Below, piece by piece: positions 26,004-33,817 of a stretch of 51,391 bases of DNA. The notes below the pieces were generated by a model. It was not told the origin of the DNA, did no database searches, and saw only the letters and a program-made list of their open reading frames with translations. Source of the DNA: an uncultured beta proteobacterium. Lineage in GTDB: Bacteria; Pseudomonadota; Gammaproteobacteria; Burkholderiales; Burkholderiaceae_C. Both the position numbers and the translations under genes were made by a program. Positions within the stretch are counted from its first letter, which is position 1. Each line of letters begins with the position of its first letter. The stretch lies in assembly GCA_903864505.1 (NCBI GenBank), contig CAIPGC010000093.1, positions 1 to 51,391 of the forward strand. Direction: 5' to 3'.

Positions 26004-27293
26004 GTGGACTCCGTATTCGTCGATATCAAAGAACTTCGCGTAGGTCTGTTCGTCGAGTTGGACCTGGGGTGGATGGCGCATCCTTTTCCCACCGGCAGTT
26101 TCAAGATAACTTCGGCCAGGCAAATTGAGACCATCCGCGGGCTGGGTATTTTGAAGGTTCGGGTTGATCCGCAACGAAGTGACCCGATTGCCGATCCCGA
26201 AGTGAACGGTCAGGATTCACAGCCAGAGAGTGGCGGCAGCGCCGCTTCCGCGCGCGAAGTGGCAAGACGGCTTGCGCAGCAGAAACTCAGTGAGCAAGCG
26301 CAGAAATTGTCATCCCAGCAGCGTAGCCTGATTGTTTGCGAGCGCAGGTTTGGTGAGGCCGCCCGGCAGTACCGTAGAACGATGGAGTTGATCCATAGTC
26401 AACCGAAGGAGGCCGCGCAACAATGTTCCAGCATGGTCAATGGTTTTGTCGATGAAATGCTGTCCGAGGGCGAATCGGCCATTCGACTGTTGACCGAAAC
26501 GGCGGGTGACAAAGCGGCTATGCACCCTGTTAACGTGACGATTGTTTCGCTGTTGCTGGGCAAGGCTATGGGTTTTTCCCAGGACGATTTGGTGGATCTG
26601 GGGCTGGCCGCATTCCTGCATGACATCGGCAAACTCGAACTGCCGGACCGCGTGCGCTGGTTGGAGGAGAATTTTTCGGCTGCCGAGTTCCGCCTGCACC
26701 AGGAGCATGTCACCCATGGTGTACATATAGCGCAGACAATGGGCCTGTCCCGCAACGTACAGATCACTATCGCGCAGCACCACGAGTTAGTGGATGGAAG
26801 TGGTTTCCCGGCCCATGTCAGGGGCGAGTCCATGGGCGGACCTGCACGTGTGCTGGCGCTGGTGAACCGTTATGACAGCCTGTGCAACCCCAACCGTCCC
26901 GGCGCTGCACTGACTCCGCACGAGGCGTTATCGATGATTTTTGCCCAGCAAAAAAACCGCTTTGACGGTCTTGCATTGAGCGCCTTTATTCGCATGATGG
27001 GGGTGTATCCGCCGGGTTCGGTGGTGCAGTTGGTGGACGAGCGCTATGCGATGGTGGTGTCGGTCAACTCCGCTCGGCCTCTCAAGCCGCGAATCATCGT
27101 GCATGAGCCCGGTGTACCAATGCACGAGGCACTGATTCTGGACCTGGAGCGCGAACGCACCGTGGGCATCCGCCGCAGCGTCAAGCCGGTCGCCCTGCCC
27201 GTTTCTGCCATGGAATACCTGGCACCCCGCCAGCGCATCAGCTACTTCTTTGAATCAGTCGAAGGTGCCAGCCAGGAACCTGCTTTGGCGTGA
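26004..27293 (+). CDS. HD-GYP domain protein (c-di-GMP phosphodiesterase-like) with DUF3391
   Basis: Predicted c-di-GMP hydrolase. The N-terminal DUF3391-like domain is at about 4-55 (VDIKELRVGLFVELDLGW), then a charged linker or coiled coil (about 80-130), then the HD-GYP domain (about 170-330). Metal-binding residues are visible: H174, H206-D207 with K210 (HDIGK), H235 and the pair H259-H260 (HHELVDGSGFP). The GYP signature is GFP here, a conservative change. Start is GTG 26004; an in-frame stop lies three codons upstream, so no earlier start is possible, and the ribosome binding site is poor. It is convergent with the TauE gene. Confidence 0.9.
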   Translation: MDSVFVDIKELRVGLFVELDLGWMAHPFPTGSFKITSARQIETIRGLGILKVRVDPQRSDPIADPEVNGQDSQPESGGSAASAREVARRLAQQKLSEQAQKLSSQQRSLIVCERRFGEAARQYRRTMELIHSQPKEAAQQCSSMVNGFVDEMLSEGESAIRLLTETAGDKAAMHPVNVTIVSLLLGKAMGFSQDDLVDLGLAAFLHDIGKLELPDRVRWLEENFSAAEFRLHQEHVTHGVHIAQTMGLSRNVQITIAQHHELVDGSGFPAHVRGESMGGPARVLALVNRYDSLCNPNRPGAALTPHEALSMIFAQQKNRFDGLALSAFIRMMGVYPPGSVVQLVDERYAMVVSVNSARPLKPRIIVHEPGVPMHEALILDLERERTVGIRRSVKPVALPVSAMEYLAPRQRISYFFESVEGASQEPALA

Positions 27294-27303
27294 CGCTCTA
27301 ACG

Positions 27304-28119
27304 TCAGCCGAACAGGCCTTTCCGGAGCATGTAGATGGCGAGCGCATACAGCACAAACGCAAACACTTTCTTGAGCTTGGCCACGGGCAGGCGGTGCGCC
27401 ATCCGAGCCCCCAGCGGGGCGGTCAACACGCTGCAACTGGCGATCACGGCCAGCGCCGGCAACCACACATAACCCAACGACCCCGGTGGTAAATTCGCCA
27501 CTGAACCACCGCTGACGACATAGCCTACGGTGTTAGCCAGCGCGATCGGAAAACCCAGCGCTGCACTGGTAGCGACCGCGTTGAGGATGGACACGTTGTG
27601 TGCCACCATGAACGGTACGCTTACAAAGCCACCCCCGGCGCCCACCAGTCCGGATAGGAAGCCAATGACCCCCCCCGCGGCGAGCTGGCCACCCGTGCCC
27701 GGCATCTGTCGACTCGGCTTGGGCTTCCGGTCCAGGTACATCTGGGTGGCCGAGAAACCCACAAACGCGGCGAAGAACAGTGCCAGCGTTGAGCCTTTCA
27801 GAGCTGCAAACACCCCCGCGCTGGCTACGCCACCGCCCAGCACAATGCCCGGTGCCAGTCCTTTCACGATGTCCCAGCGCACGGCACCACGCTTATGGTG
27901 TGCGCGCACGCTCGAGACAGAGGTGAAAATAATGGTGGCCATAGAGGTGGCAATGGCCATCTTGACCGCCAGATCGGCCGGTATGCCGCGCGCCGACAGG
28001 ATCAGGGTCATAAAGGGGCCAATCAGCATTCCGCCGCCGATTCCGAGCAGACCTGCCATGTAGCCGGTGGCCAGACCGAGTGTGGCGAGTTCAAAAATCA
28101 GGACAGGTTCGAGGGGCAT
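27304..28119 (-). CDS. TauE/SafE-family membrane permease
   Basis: Inner-membrane transporter family that exports sulfite, sulfoacetate or related anions; the substrate is unknown here. Multiple hydrophobic helices form the two-repeat layout, with the glycine-rich signature GLLGIGGGMLIGPFM near the N-terminus repeated as GLVGAGGGFVSVPFM after the middle. About 271 residues from ATG 28119; an ATG at 28146 would add nine residues but lies within the 6S RNA 3' arm. It begins about 12 bases after the 6S RNA, so it may be co-transcribed with it, as ygfA is with ssrS in E. coli. Confidence 0.9.
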   Translation of the reverse strand: MPLEPVLIFELATLGLATGYMAGLLGIGGGMLIGPFMTLILSARGIPADLAVKMAIATSMATIIFTSVSSVRAHHKRGAVRWDIVKGLAPGIVLGGGVASAGVFAALKGSTLALFFAAFVGFSATQMYLDRKPKPSRQMPGTGGQLAAGGVIGFLSGLVGAGGGFVSVPFMVAHNVSILNAVATSAALGFPIALANTVGYVVSGGSVANLPPGSLGYVWLPALAVIASCSVLTAPLGARMAHRLPVAKLKKVFAFVLYALAIYMLRKGLFG

Positions 28120-28130
28120 GGCGGGATAAG

Positions 28131-28305
28131 GTGTCTGCGGATGCAACCGGACTCGCAGCCTGAACCGGGGTTCAGGTGGGCGAGGTCAGCGCAAGCCTTG
28201 GGTTCATCTGACGCGAGATGATCACGCTAGCTTGGCAATGTTCCAAGCCCTTGCTCTATGAGCATTGGTTCAAGGTTATATAAAGCCCGACTGCACCGCA
28301 GACAC
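28131..28305 (-). ncRNA. ssrS: 6S RNA
   Basis: Binds the housekeeping RNA polymerase holoenzyme as a promoter mimic in stationary phase. Evidence is structural and positional. The 5' arm GTGTCTGCGG-TGCA (28305-28292) pairs with the 3' arm TGCA-T-CCGCAGACAC (28145-28131): 14 pairs with one bulge, a long closing stem. The enclosed sequence contains ACCTTGAACCAA as in E. coli 6S and can form a long rod. The length, about 175 nt, is typical, and the gene lies directly downstream of zapA as in most proteobacteria. A -10 TACAAT is at 28316-28311. Ends are approximate. Confidence 0.85.
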
Positions 28306-28371
28306 GCCTGATTGTAGGCGCACGCACACGGTTCATATTGGCAAGTTCTCCGTAACGGCGCGACTGTTGCG

Positions 28372-28725
28372 TTAGAGCAAACGACCATCTTCTCCCAGTG
28401 CTTCGTCCAGGCGTTCGAGCAAGGATGTCATCAGCAGATTGGAGTCCCCCGGTGCAGCGCTTGAGCTTGCCCCACCTTCTGCCGCGGACTCGGTGGTTTG
28501 GGTCGCTGCGGTGGTCGCTCTGGCAGCGTCATCGGCCAAATCGAAGGCCAAGTTCAGAGCAGCCAGTACGGCGATGCGGTCGCGTGCCCTTACCTTGCCG
28601 GCATCCCGAATCCTGCACATGGCGGTATCCACGCGCTCTACTGCATCCAGCAAACGCGAGTCCCCACCTTCGGGACAGCCGAGCAAATAACTCTGTCCCA
28701 TGATTTGCACTTCAAGCTGCTTCAT
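28372..28725 (-). CDS. zapA: Cell division protein ZapA
   Basis: Cross-links FtsZ filaments at the division site. The N-terminal ZapA signature is QLEVQIMGQSYLLGCPEGGDSRLLDAVERVD, followed by a coiled-coil helix (RDRIAVLAALNLAFDLADDAA). The C-terminal Ala/Ser/Thr-rich linker (residues about 70-95) is probably disordered. The 117 residues are near normal. It overlaps the upstream ZapB-like gene by four bases (ATGA) and is followed by 6S RNA. Confidence 0.93.
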   Translation of the reverse strand: MKQLEVQIMGQSYLLGCPEGGDSRLLDAVERVDTAMCRIRDAGKVRARDRIAVLAALNLAFDLADDAARATTAATQTTESAAEGGASSSAAPGDSNLLMTSLLERLDEALGEDGRLL

Positions 28726-28946
28726 GATGACTCTTTATGTGCCGTATTGGCATCTGGCAGGCGGTCCAGCAGTGCATCGACACGGGCACGCGCTGCGCTT
28801 AAGCGCGACTTCAGGGCATCGCGCTCATGGGACAACGATTCCACCTGGGTGGTAAGCAAGGCATTGGTACGCTGGAGCTCACGGTAGCGTACCAACAGCC
28901 GATCCACGCGTTCGGCAATTTGGTCGATGTGGGTCTGGTTCGCCAT
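28722..28946 (-). CDS. ZapB-like / TIGR02449-type coiled-coil protein
   Basis: 74 residues, nearly all predicted coiled coil (IAERVDRLLVRYRELQRT, VESLSHERDALKSRL). Small coiled-coil proteins encoded just before zapA are thought to act with it in divisome assembly; homology to true ZapB is uncertain. Start ATG 28946; the frame extends to 29021 but there it overlaps the divergent riboswitch region. It is translationally coupled to zapA. Confidence 0.82.
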   Translation of the reverse strand: MANQTHIDQIAERVDRLLVRYRELQRTNALLTTQVESLSHERDALKSRLSAARARVDALLDRLPDANTAHKESS

Positions 28947-28998
28947 AGAGTTCCCATTGTAGGGTTTGACGCAAGCGCTGCGGAGTAAAATGCACGCG

Positions 28999-29203
28999 TT
29001 GGTGCTTGCGGTGTGGTTCACATGCCGCAGTTCAACGGGAAGCAGGAGGGTGCGCTGTACCCAGCAAACCTAACCTGCGCTGCCCCCGCAACGGTAAGTG
29101 GACGAATCTTCACGATTCAACGGCCATCACAGTCACTGGGCGTTTTGACAACGCGCCTGGGAAGGCTTGGCATGTGGTTCCATCAGCCCGGATACCGGCC
29201 AAC
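28999..29203 (+). promoter_or_regulatory. Cobalamin riboswitch upstream of btuB
   Basis: Adenosylcobalamin-sensing mRNA element. The order of conserved parts is clear: a paired 5' element (TTGGTGCTTGCGG), the central GCTGCCCCCGCAACGG (29079-29095), the B12-box region CAGTCACTGGG with CCTGGGAAGGC (29130-29166), and the 3' AGCCCGGATACCGGCC (29185-29200). It lies 70 bases before the btuB start. A hairpin GGTTGC/GCAACC (29209-29230) follows but has no T run, so control is more likely of translation than of termination. A candidate promoter TTGACG (28966-28971)/TAAAAT (28986-28991) has a short 14-base spacer and would start transcription right at the aptamer. Confidence 0.93.
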
Positions 29204-29273
29204 ATGGCGGTTGCAAGCTTGCGCGCAACCTTGACGTCCAGGCGCTGTCGGGGAAGACGGCGAGGACTTATTT

Positions 29274-31127
29274 TTGTTGGTTCCCCTCATGAAAGTTGAT
29301 TTTTCTCCAGTTCGACTGGCATCCCTGCCCGTCCTCGTGCTGTGTGCCTGCTCCAGTTTCGCCCAAATTGCCGTGCGACTGCCCGACACGGTGGTCACAG
29401 CCACCCGTATTGCACAACCTTTGACCGAAGTCGTTGCAGATATCAGTACCCTGGATCGAGATGACATCGAACGCCTGGGCGCGAGCTCGGTGACGCAGCT
29501 GTTGCGCAATCTGCCTGGTCTGCAGACCACGGGCACGGGCGATACCAGCCGAGTCTACATTCGCGGTGCCGACGCACGCATGACAGCACTGTATGTGGAC
29601 GGTGTTCGGGTCGACTCCCAAGACGGGCTGACGCTCGGCGGTGGCGCGCCGTGGGAGTTGATTCCGGTGTCGCAAATTGACCGCATAGAAGTCGTGCGCG
29701 GGCCGGTCAGTGCCGTCTACGGGTCCGATGCCATGGGCGGTGTGGTGCAAATCTTTACCCGGCGCGGGCAGGGTGCGGCAGCACCTTATATCAATCTGGG
29801 TCTGGTCAGTCTGAATACACAACAGGCCAGTGCCGGAGTCAGCGGTGGTCTGAGTGGCTGGAGCTATGCTGTGGGCTGGGCGCATGAGAACAGCGATGGC
29901 TACAACACCCGTCCGGACTTGACCCACGCACCCGACCACGAACCCGAGTCACAGCGCTCTGCCAGTATGCGGCTGGGCTATGCACTCTCAGCAACCAATC
30001 AGGTCGAAGTTTCAGCGCTGGACAGCCAGCGTGACTCGCATTACGTTCCCTGGGGTGGTGGCTCCGACTACGCTGCGCACGCACACCTGAGCAGCGCTGC
30101 CTTGAAGTGGCAGGCGCAGTGGAGCGGAGACTATCGCACGCAGTTCAGTGTTTCCAACGCTACTGTCGCAAAGCGCGATGATGCTCCCAACGACTACCAA
30201 ACCACTGCGCAGAGCGTATTGCTGGAGAACCATCTCAAGGTGGCGGGCGCAACGTTGAGCGCAACGCTCGAGCAAAAACGCGATGCCTTCTCGGCGCTGG
30301 CCACCAACTGGGACCCCAGCATTAAGGGTGACAGAACCCAGAACGCGGTAGCACTGGGCTTCGGTTCAAACTGGGGTGCGCATGCGATACAACTCAATGT
30401 GCGCAGTGACCGGGACAGCATTTTTGGAACCCACCAGACCGGCGCTGCAGCGTACGCCTACCGTGTCACGCCCGCCTGGCGTGCGACGCTATCGAGTGGC
30501 ACGGCATTTCGAGCGCCCACGCTGGAGCAGATCTTTGGCCCCTACGGCAGCGTCCGACTGCAACCCGAGACCAACCAGAGCACCGAAATGGGGCTGAGCT
30601 ATGACGCGGCAGCAACGGCCTTCAAGGCGGTCACCTACCGCAACGCCATCAGCAGCATGATCAGTTCCAGTGCCACCCTCGACACCTGTTCTGCCGGCTA
30701 CTTTTGTTACTACAACGTCGGCAAGGCCAGCATTCGTGGCGTCACCTTCAGCGGCCGGCAGCAGTTTCAGCACCTTGAGTTGCACGCGGCACTCGATCTG
30801 CTGGACCCATACGACGACATCACCGGTCGCGTGCTGACTTTGCGCGCCAGGCGGACCTGGTCGCTGGGCGTGGAGACGCAGGCGGGCGGTTGGCAGTGGG
30901 GTGCTTCCGTGCAGGGCGTGGGGGAGCGCTTTGACAATGCGGCCAATACCGAGTTGCTCCCGGCCTACGAGGTTCTTCATCTGCATGCCAGTACGCCCTT
31001 GGGCAAGGACTGGAGGCTGGCGCTTCGTGTCGACAACGCCACCGACCGTGTCTACCAGGAGGTTGGCAGCTACGCCACTCCAGGGCGCCTCGTGTTTCTC
31101 GCACTGCAGTGGCAGCCTGCGCACTGA
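29274..31127 (+). CDS. btuB: TonB-dependent cobalamin receptor BtuB
   Basis: Outer-membrane barrel importing vitamin B12 with TonB. Signal peptide (LPVLVLCACSSFAQ), TonB box-like stretch DTVVTATR, plug domain (GASSVTQLLRNLPGLQ, RIEVVRGPVSAVYGSDAMGGVVQI), then a barrel ending with a C-terminal aromatic strand (LVFLALQW). About 617 residues. The start is uncertain: GAGG (29262-29265) is eight bases before TTG 29274 (a second TTG follows at 29277), whereas ATG 29289 has no ribosome binding site. I use the TTG; either start leaves a good signal peptide. The cobalamin riboswitch upstream supports the substrate assignment. Confidence 0.92.
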   Translation: MLVPLMKVDFSPVRLASLPVLVLCACSSFAQIAVRLPDTVVTATRIAQPLTEVVADISTLDRDDIERLGASSVTQLLRNLPGLQTTGTGDTSRVYIRGADARMTALYVDGVRVDSQDGLTLGGGAPWELIPVSQIDRIEVVRGPVSAVYGSDAMGGVVQIFTRRGQGAAAPYINLGLVSLNTQQASAGVSGGLSGWSYAVGWAHENSDGYNTRPDLTHAPDHEPESQRSASMRLGYALSATNQVEVSALDSQRDSHYVPWGGGSDYAAHAHLSSAALKWQAQWSGDYRTQFSVSNATVAKRDDAPNDYQTTAQSVLLENHLKVAGATLSATLEQKRDAFSALATNWDPSIKGDRTQNAVALGFGSNWGAHAIQLNVRSDRDSIFGTHQTGAAAYAYRVTPAWRATLSSGTAFRAPTLEQIFGPYGSVRLQPETNQSTEMGLSYDAAATAFKAVTYRNAISSMISSSATLDTCSAGYFCYYNVGKASIRGVTFSGRQQFQHLELHAALDLLDPYDDITGRVLTLRARRTWSLGVETQAGGWQWGASVQGVGERFDNAANTELLPAYEVLHLHASTPLGKDWRLALRVDNATDRVYQEVGSYATPGRLVFLALQWQPAH

Positions 31128-31144
31128 AATTGGCTGCAAACCCC

Positions 31145-32047
31145 ATGAATAAAGCGCATAAAGCTCCTGGTTTGATAGCATTTTTCCGCGTGCTGACAGT
31201 TGGCTGGGTTGTGCTTCTGTGGGGTGGTGACGCGGCTCAGGCGCTGCAATTGACCGACGACCGGGGCGTTACCGTCACGCTGGCTGGGTCGCCGCAGCGC
31301 ATCGTCAGCCTGCTGCCCTCGCTGACCGAAACCGTGTGCGCACTGGGCCAGTGCACACGCCTGGTAGGGGTGGACCGCGACTCCAACTTTCCGTCCAGCG
31401 TGCGTCGTCTGGCGCAGGTCGGCGGTGGACTGGATCCGAATATTGAGGCCATCGTTGCGCTGCGGCCGGACATGGTCTTGCTGGCTGCGAGTTCGCGTGC
31501 GGCTGATCGTTTGCAGGCCTTGGGGCTGAAGGTGATGGCGCTGGAGCCCAAGACCCATGCCGACCTGCGACGGGTGCTGGAACAGCTGGGGCAATTGCTC
31601 GGTGTGGCGGATCCGAATGCCATGTGGCGCGAGCTCGACGCGCAAGTGTCGGCAGTGGCCCGGACGCTGCCGGCTTCGGTGCGCGCCAGTCGGGTGTATT
31701 TCGAGGTCAACAGCGGGCCCTACGCAGCCAGCGAGTCGTCCTTCATTGGCGAGACGCTGGCGCGCCTCGGTGTCAAAAACATTGTTCCCGCGCGCATGGG
31801 GCCGTTTCCGCAGATCAATCCAGAATACGTGGTGCGGGCCGACCCCGACCTCATCATGGTGGGCGACGGCTATTCGGTTGGCATGGAGCAGCGCCCCGGT
31901 TGGGGTGCAATGCGTGCCATACGAACGCAACACATATGCCGTTTCACGTTGGAGCAGTCCGACATGCTGGTGCGCCCTGGGCCGCGCATGGCAGAGGCAG
32001 CACGCACCATGGCGGCGTGCCTGCGCGAGAAGATGCATTCCCTATGA
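31145..32047 (+). CDS. btuF: Cobalamin ABC transporter periplasmic binding protein
   Basis: Captures cobalamin in the periplasm for BtuCD. Class III binding-protein fold: IVSLLPSLTETVCALG at the start of lobe 1 and VYFEVNSGPYAASESSFIGETL in lobe 2. Signal peptide in the first 33 residues or so. About 300 residues from ATG 31145; a GTG at 31109 overlapping btuB is possible. Part of the signal peptide (KAPGLIA) is encoded by a copy of the 17-nt repeat at 31163-31179. Stop and btuC start overlap (ATGA). Confidence 0.9.
   Translation: MNKAHKAPGLIAFFRVLTVGWVVLLWGGDAAQALQLTDDRGVTVTLAGSPQRIVSLLPSLTETVCALGQCTRLVGVDRDSNFPSSVRRLAQVGGGLDPNIEAIVALRPDMVLLAASSRAADRLQALGLKVMALEPKTHADLRRVLEQLGQLLGVADPNAMWRELDAQVSAVARTLPASVRASRVYFEVNSGPYAASESSFIGETLARLGVKNIVPARMGPFPQINPEYVVRADPDLIMVGDGYSVGMEQRPGWGAMRAIRTQHICRFTLEQSDMLVRPGPRMAEAARTMAACLREKMHSL
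31163..31179. repeat. 17-nt interrupted palindrome, copy inside the btuF signal peptide
   Basis: GCTCCTGGTTTGATAGC. One arm mismatch, otherwise the common pattern. In frame in btuF. Confidence 0.45.
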
Positions 32048-33045
32048 ACCATCGCCGCGCTGATGGGTTGGGTCTACTCCTGCTGCTGATTGCGGTCGGG
32101 TTGGCTCTGCTGGGCGCGAGCGTGGGCAGCACGGGTTTTGACAGTGTGCTGCAAGCCCATCGTGACCCGGTGGCGTGGCAGATAGTGTGGGACATCCGGT
32201 TGCCGCGCACCTTGGGGTCCTGGGTGGCGGGAGCGCTGCTGGGGCTGGCCGGTGCAGTGGCGCAGGGCTTGTTTCGCAACCCCCTGGCCGATCCCTACCT
32301 GCTGGGCAGCGCATCGGGCGCTGCGCTGGGGGTTGCCATGTTTCTGGTACTGATGGGTGTGTCGCCGTTTGCCACCGAATGGGTGATCCGCCTGGGCCTT
32401 ACCGGCGGCGCATTTCTGGGGGCTGTGCTGGGGGTTTTACTGACTTTACTGCTGGCCAAAGGGGTGCAGCACACCCTGCGCTTGCTGCTGGCCGGGGTCA
32501 TTGTGGGCGTGGTGCTGGGTGCGGCCAAGGAACTGGTCATGCTGGCCCGCCCTGATTTTCTGCAGTCGATGCAAGCCTTCATGTTGGGAAGCACGGCCTA
32601 TGTGGGTTGGTACGCCTGTGCCGTCATGCTGGTGGCCTGGCTGGGCTGCATGGCAGGGGCGTGGCTGCTGGCACCTGCGCTGGATGGATTGTCCTTGGGC
32701 GAGTTCACTGCCGCCAGCCTGGGGTTGCCGCTACAACGATTGCGCGCTGCGCTGGTCGTGGTGCTGGCACTGGCTACCGGCACTGCGGTGGCGCAAACCG
32801 GCTTGATTGCGTTTGTAGGACTTGCCGCGCCGCACCTGGTGCGCTCGGTAGTCAAGACCAACCATGGTCGCCTGGTCTGGCTCAGCAGCCTGATGGGTGC
32901 CGGGCTGCTGATGGTGGCAGACATTCTGGCGCGCTGGATGCTGGTGCCGCAGGAGTTGCCGGTGGGCGTGCTGACCGCCGTGCTCGGTGGCAGTTACCTG
33001 CTGTGGCTGATGCACCGGCGCGTGGCAGGAACCAGAATGCTATGA
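32044..33045 (+). CDS. btuC: Cobalamin ABC transporter permease
   Basis: Inner-membrane channel subunit of the FecCD/BtuC type. About ten hydrophobic helices are visible across 333 residues. The conserved early segment is RLPRTLGSWVAGALLGLAGAVAQGLFRNPLADPYLLG; the coupling region near GLAAPHLVRS contacts the ATPase. Start ATG 32044 overlaps the btuF stop (ATGA); the longer open frame upstream is antisense-free but lies inside btuF in another frame. Coupled in turn to btuD by the same 4-base overlap. Confidence 0.95.
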   Translation: MNHRRADGLGLLLLLIAVGLALLGASVGSTGFDSVLQAHRDPVAWQIVWDIRLPRTLGSWVAGALLGLAGAVAQGLFRNPLADPYLLGSASGAALGVAMFLVLMGVSPFATEWVIRLGLTGGAFLGAVLGVLLTLLLAKGVQHTLRLLLAGVIVGVVLGAAKELVMLARPDFLQSMQAFMLGSTAYVGWYACAVMLVAWLGCMAGAWLLAPALDGLSLGEFTAASLGLPLQRLRAALVVVLALATGTAVAQTGLIAFVGLAAPHLVRSVVKTNHGRLVWLSSLMGAGLLMVADILARWMLVPQELPVGVLTAVLGGSYLLWLMHRRVAGTRML

Positions 33046-33809
33046 AAACGATAGCCCTGCACGCACATTCCATAACGGCTAGCCTTGGAAATGTCGAGGT
33101 ATTGCACGATGTGAACCTGAGTCTTCCGGCCGGACGCTGGACCGCTATTGTGGGCCCGAACGGCGCGGGCAAATCAACCCTGCTCAAGGTGCTGGCGGGT
33201 TTGCTTCACCATACGGGTGAGGTCACGTTGCTAGGTGCGCCCATGCACCAGATGTCGGGGCGACAGCGCGCGCAGCAACTGGCCTGGCTGGGGCAGAATG
33301 AAGCCAGTGCCGACGATTTGACCGTGTTTGATGTTGCCATGTTGGGGCGCCTGCCACACCAACCCTGGCTGGCTTCAGCCAGCGCAGCCGACCAGACTGC
33401 GGTGGAGCAGGCGTTGCGCGCCACGCAGGCTTGGGACTGGCGCAGCCGGGCACTGGGTCAACTTTCCGGTGGTGAGCGGCAACGGGTGCTGCTTGCACGT
33501 GCGCTGGCGGTGCAGGCACAGGTGATGCTGATGGACGAACCCCTGGCCAATCTTGATCCGCCACACCAGGCCGACTGGCTGGCACTGGTGCGTGGTCTGG
33601 TGGCGCAGGGCAAGACGGTGGTGAGTGTGCTGCACGAGGTGTCGATGGCCTTGCAGGCCGATGAACTGGTGCTGATGCAGGGCGGACGCGTAACACGCCA
33701 GGGATCGAGCTCGGACCCCGCCATGCATCAGGCACTGGTGGCCGTGTTTGAGGGTCGAATCCGGATCGAACCCCTGCTCAACCAGTGGGTTGCGCTACCA
33801 AAACTATAG
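33042..33809 (+). CDS. btuD: Cobalamin ABC transporter ATP-binding protein
   Basis: Energises cobalamin import. ABC motifs in order: Walker A GPNGAGKST (about 36-44), Q-loop WLGQNE, signature LSGGERQR, Walker B VMLMDEP, switch His in VLHEVS. The 255 residues are typical. Start ATG 33042 overlaps the btuC stop. It is the last gene of the btuBFCD operon and ends eight bases before the convergent helicase gene. Confidence 0.95.
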   Translation: MKTIALHAHSITASLGNVEVLHDVNLSLPAGRWTAIVGPNGAGKSTLLKVLAGLLHHTGEVTLLGAPMHQMSGRQRAQQLAWLGQNEASADDLTVFDVAMLGRLPHQPWLASASAADQTAVEQALRATQAWDWRSRALGQLSGGERQRVLLARALAVQAQVMLMDEPLANLDPPHQADWLALVRGLVAQGKTVVSVLHEVSMALQADELVLMQGGRVTRQGSSSDPAMHQALVAVFEGRIRIEPLLNQWVALPKL

Positions 33810-33817
33810 CGCCTGGC

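Noticed and set aside
31624-32043. Upstream extension of the btuC frame inside btuF
   Set aside because: Residues are not membrane-like and the ATGA overlap at 32044 gives the natural start; likewise the 32607 extension before btuD.
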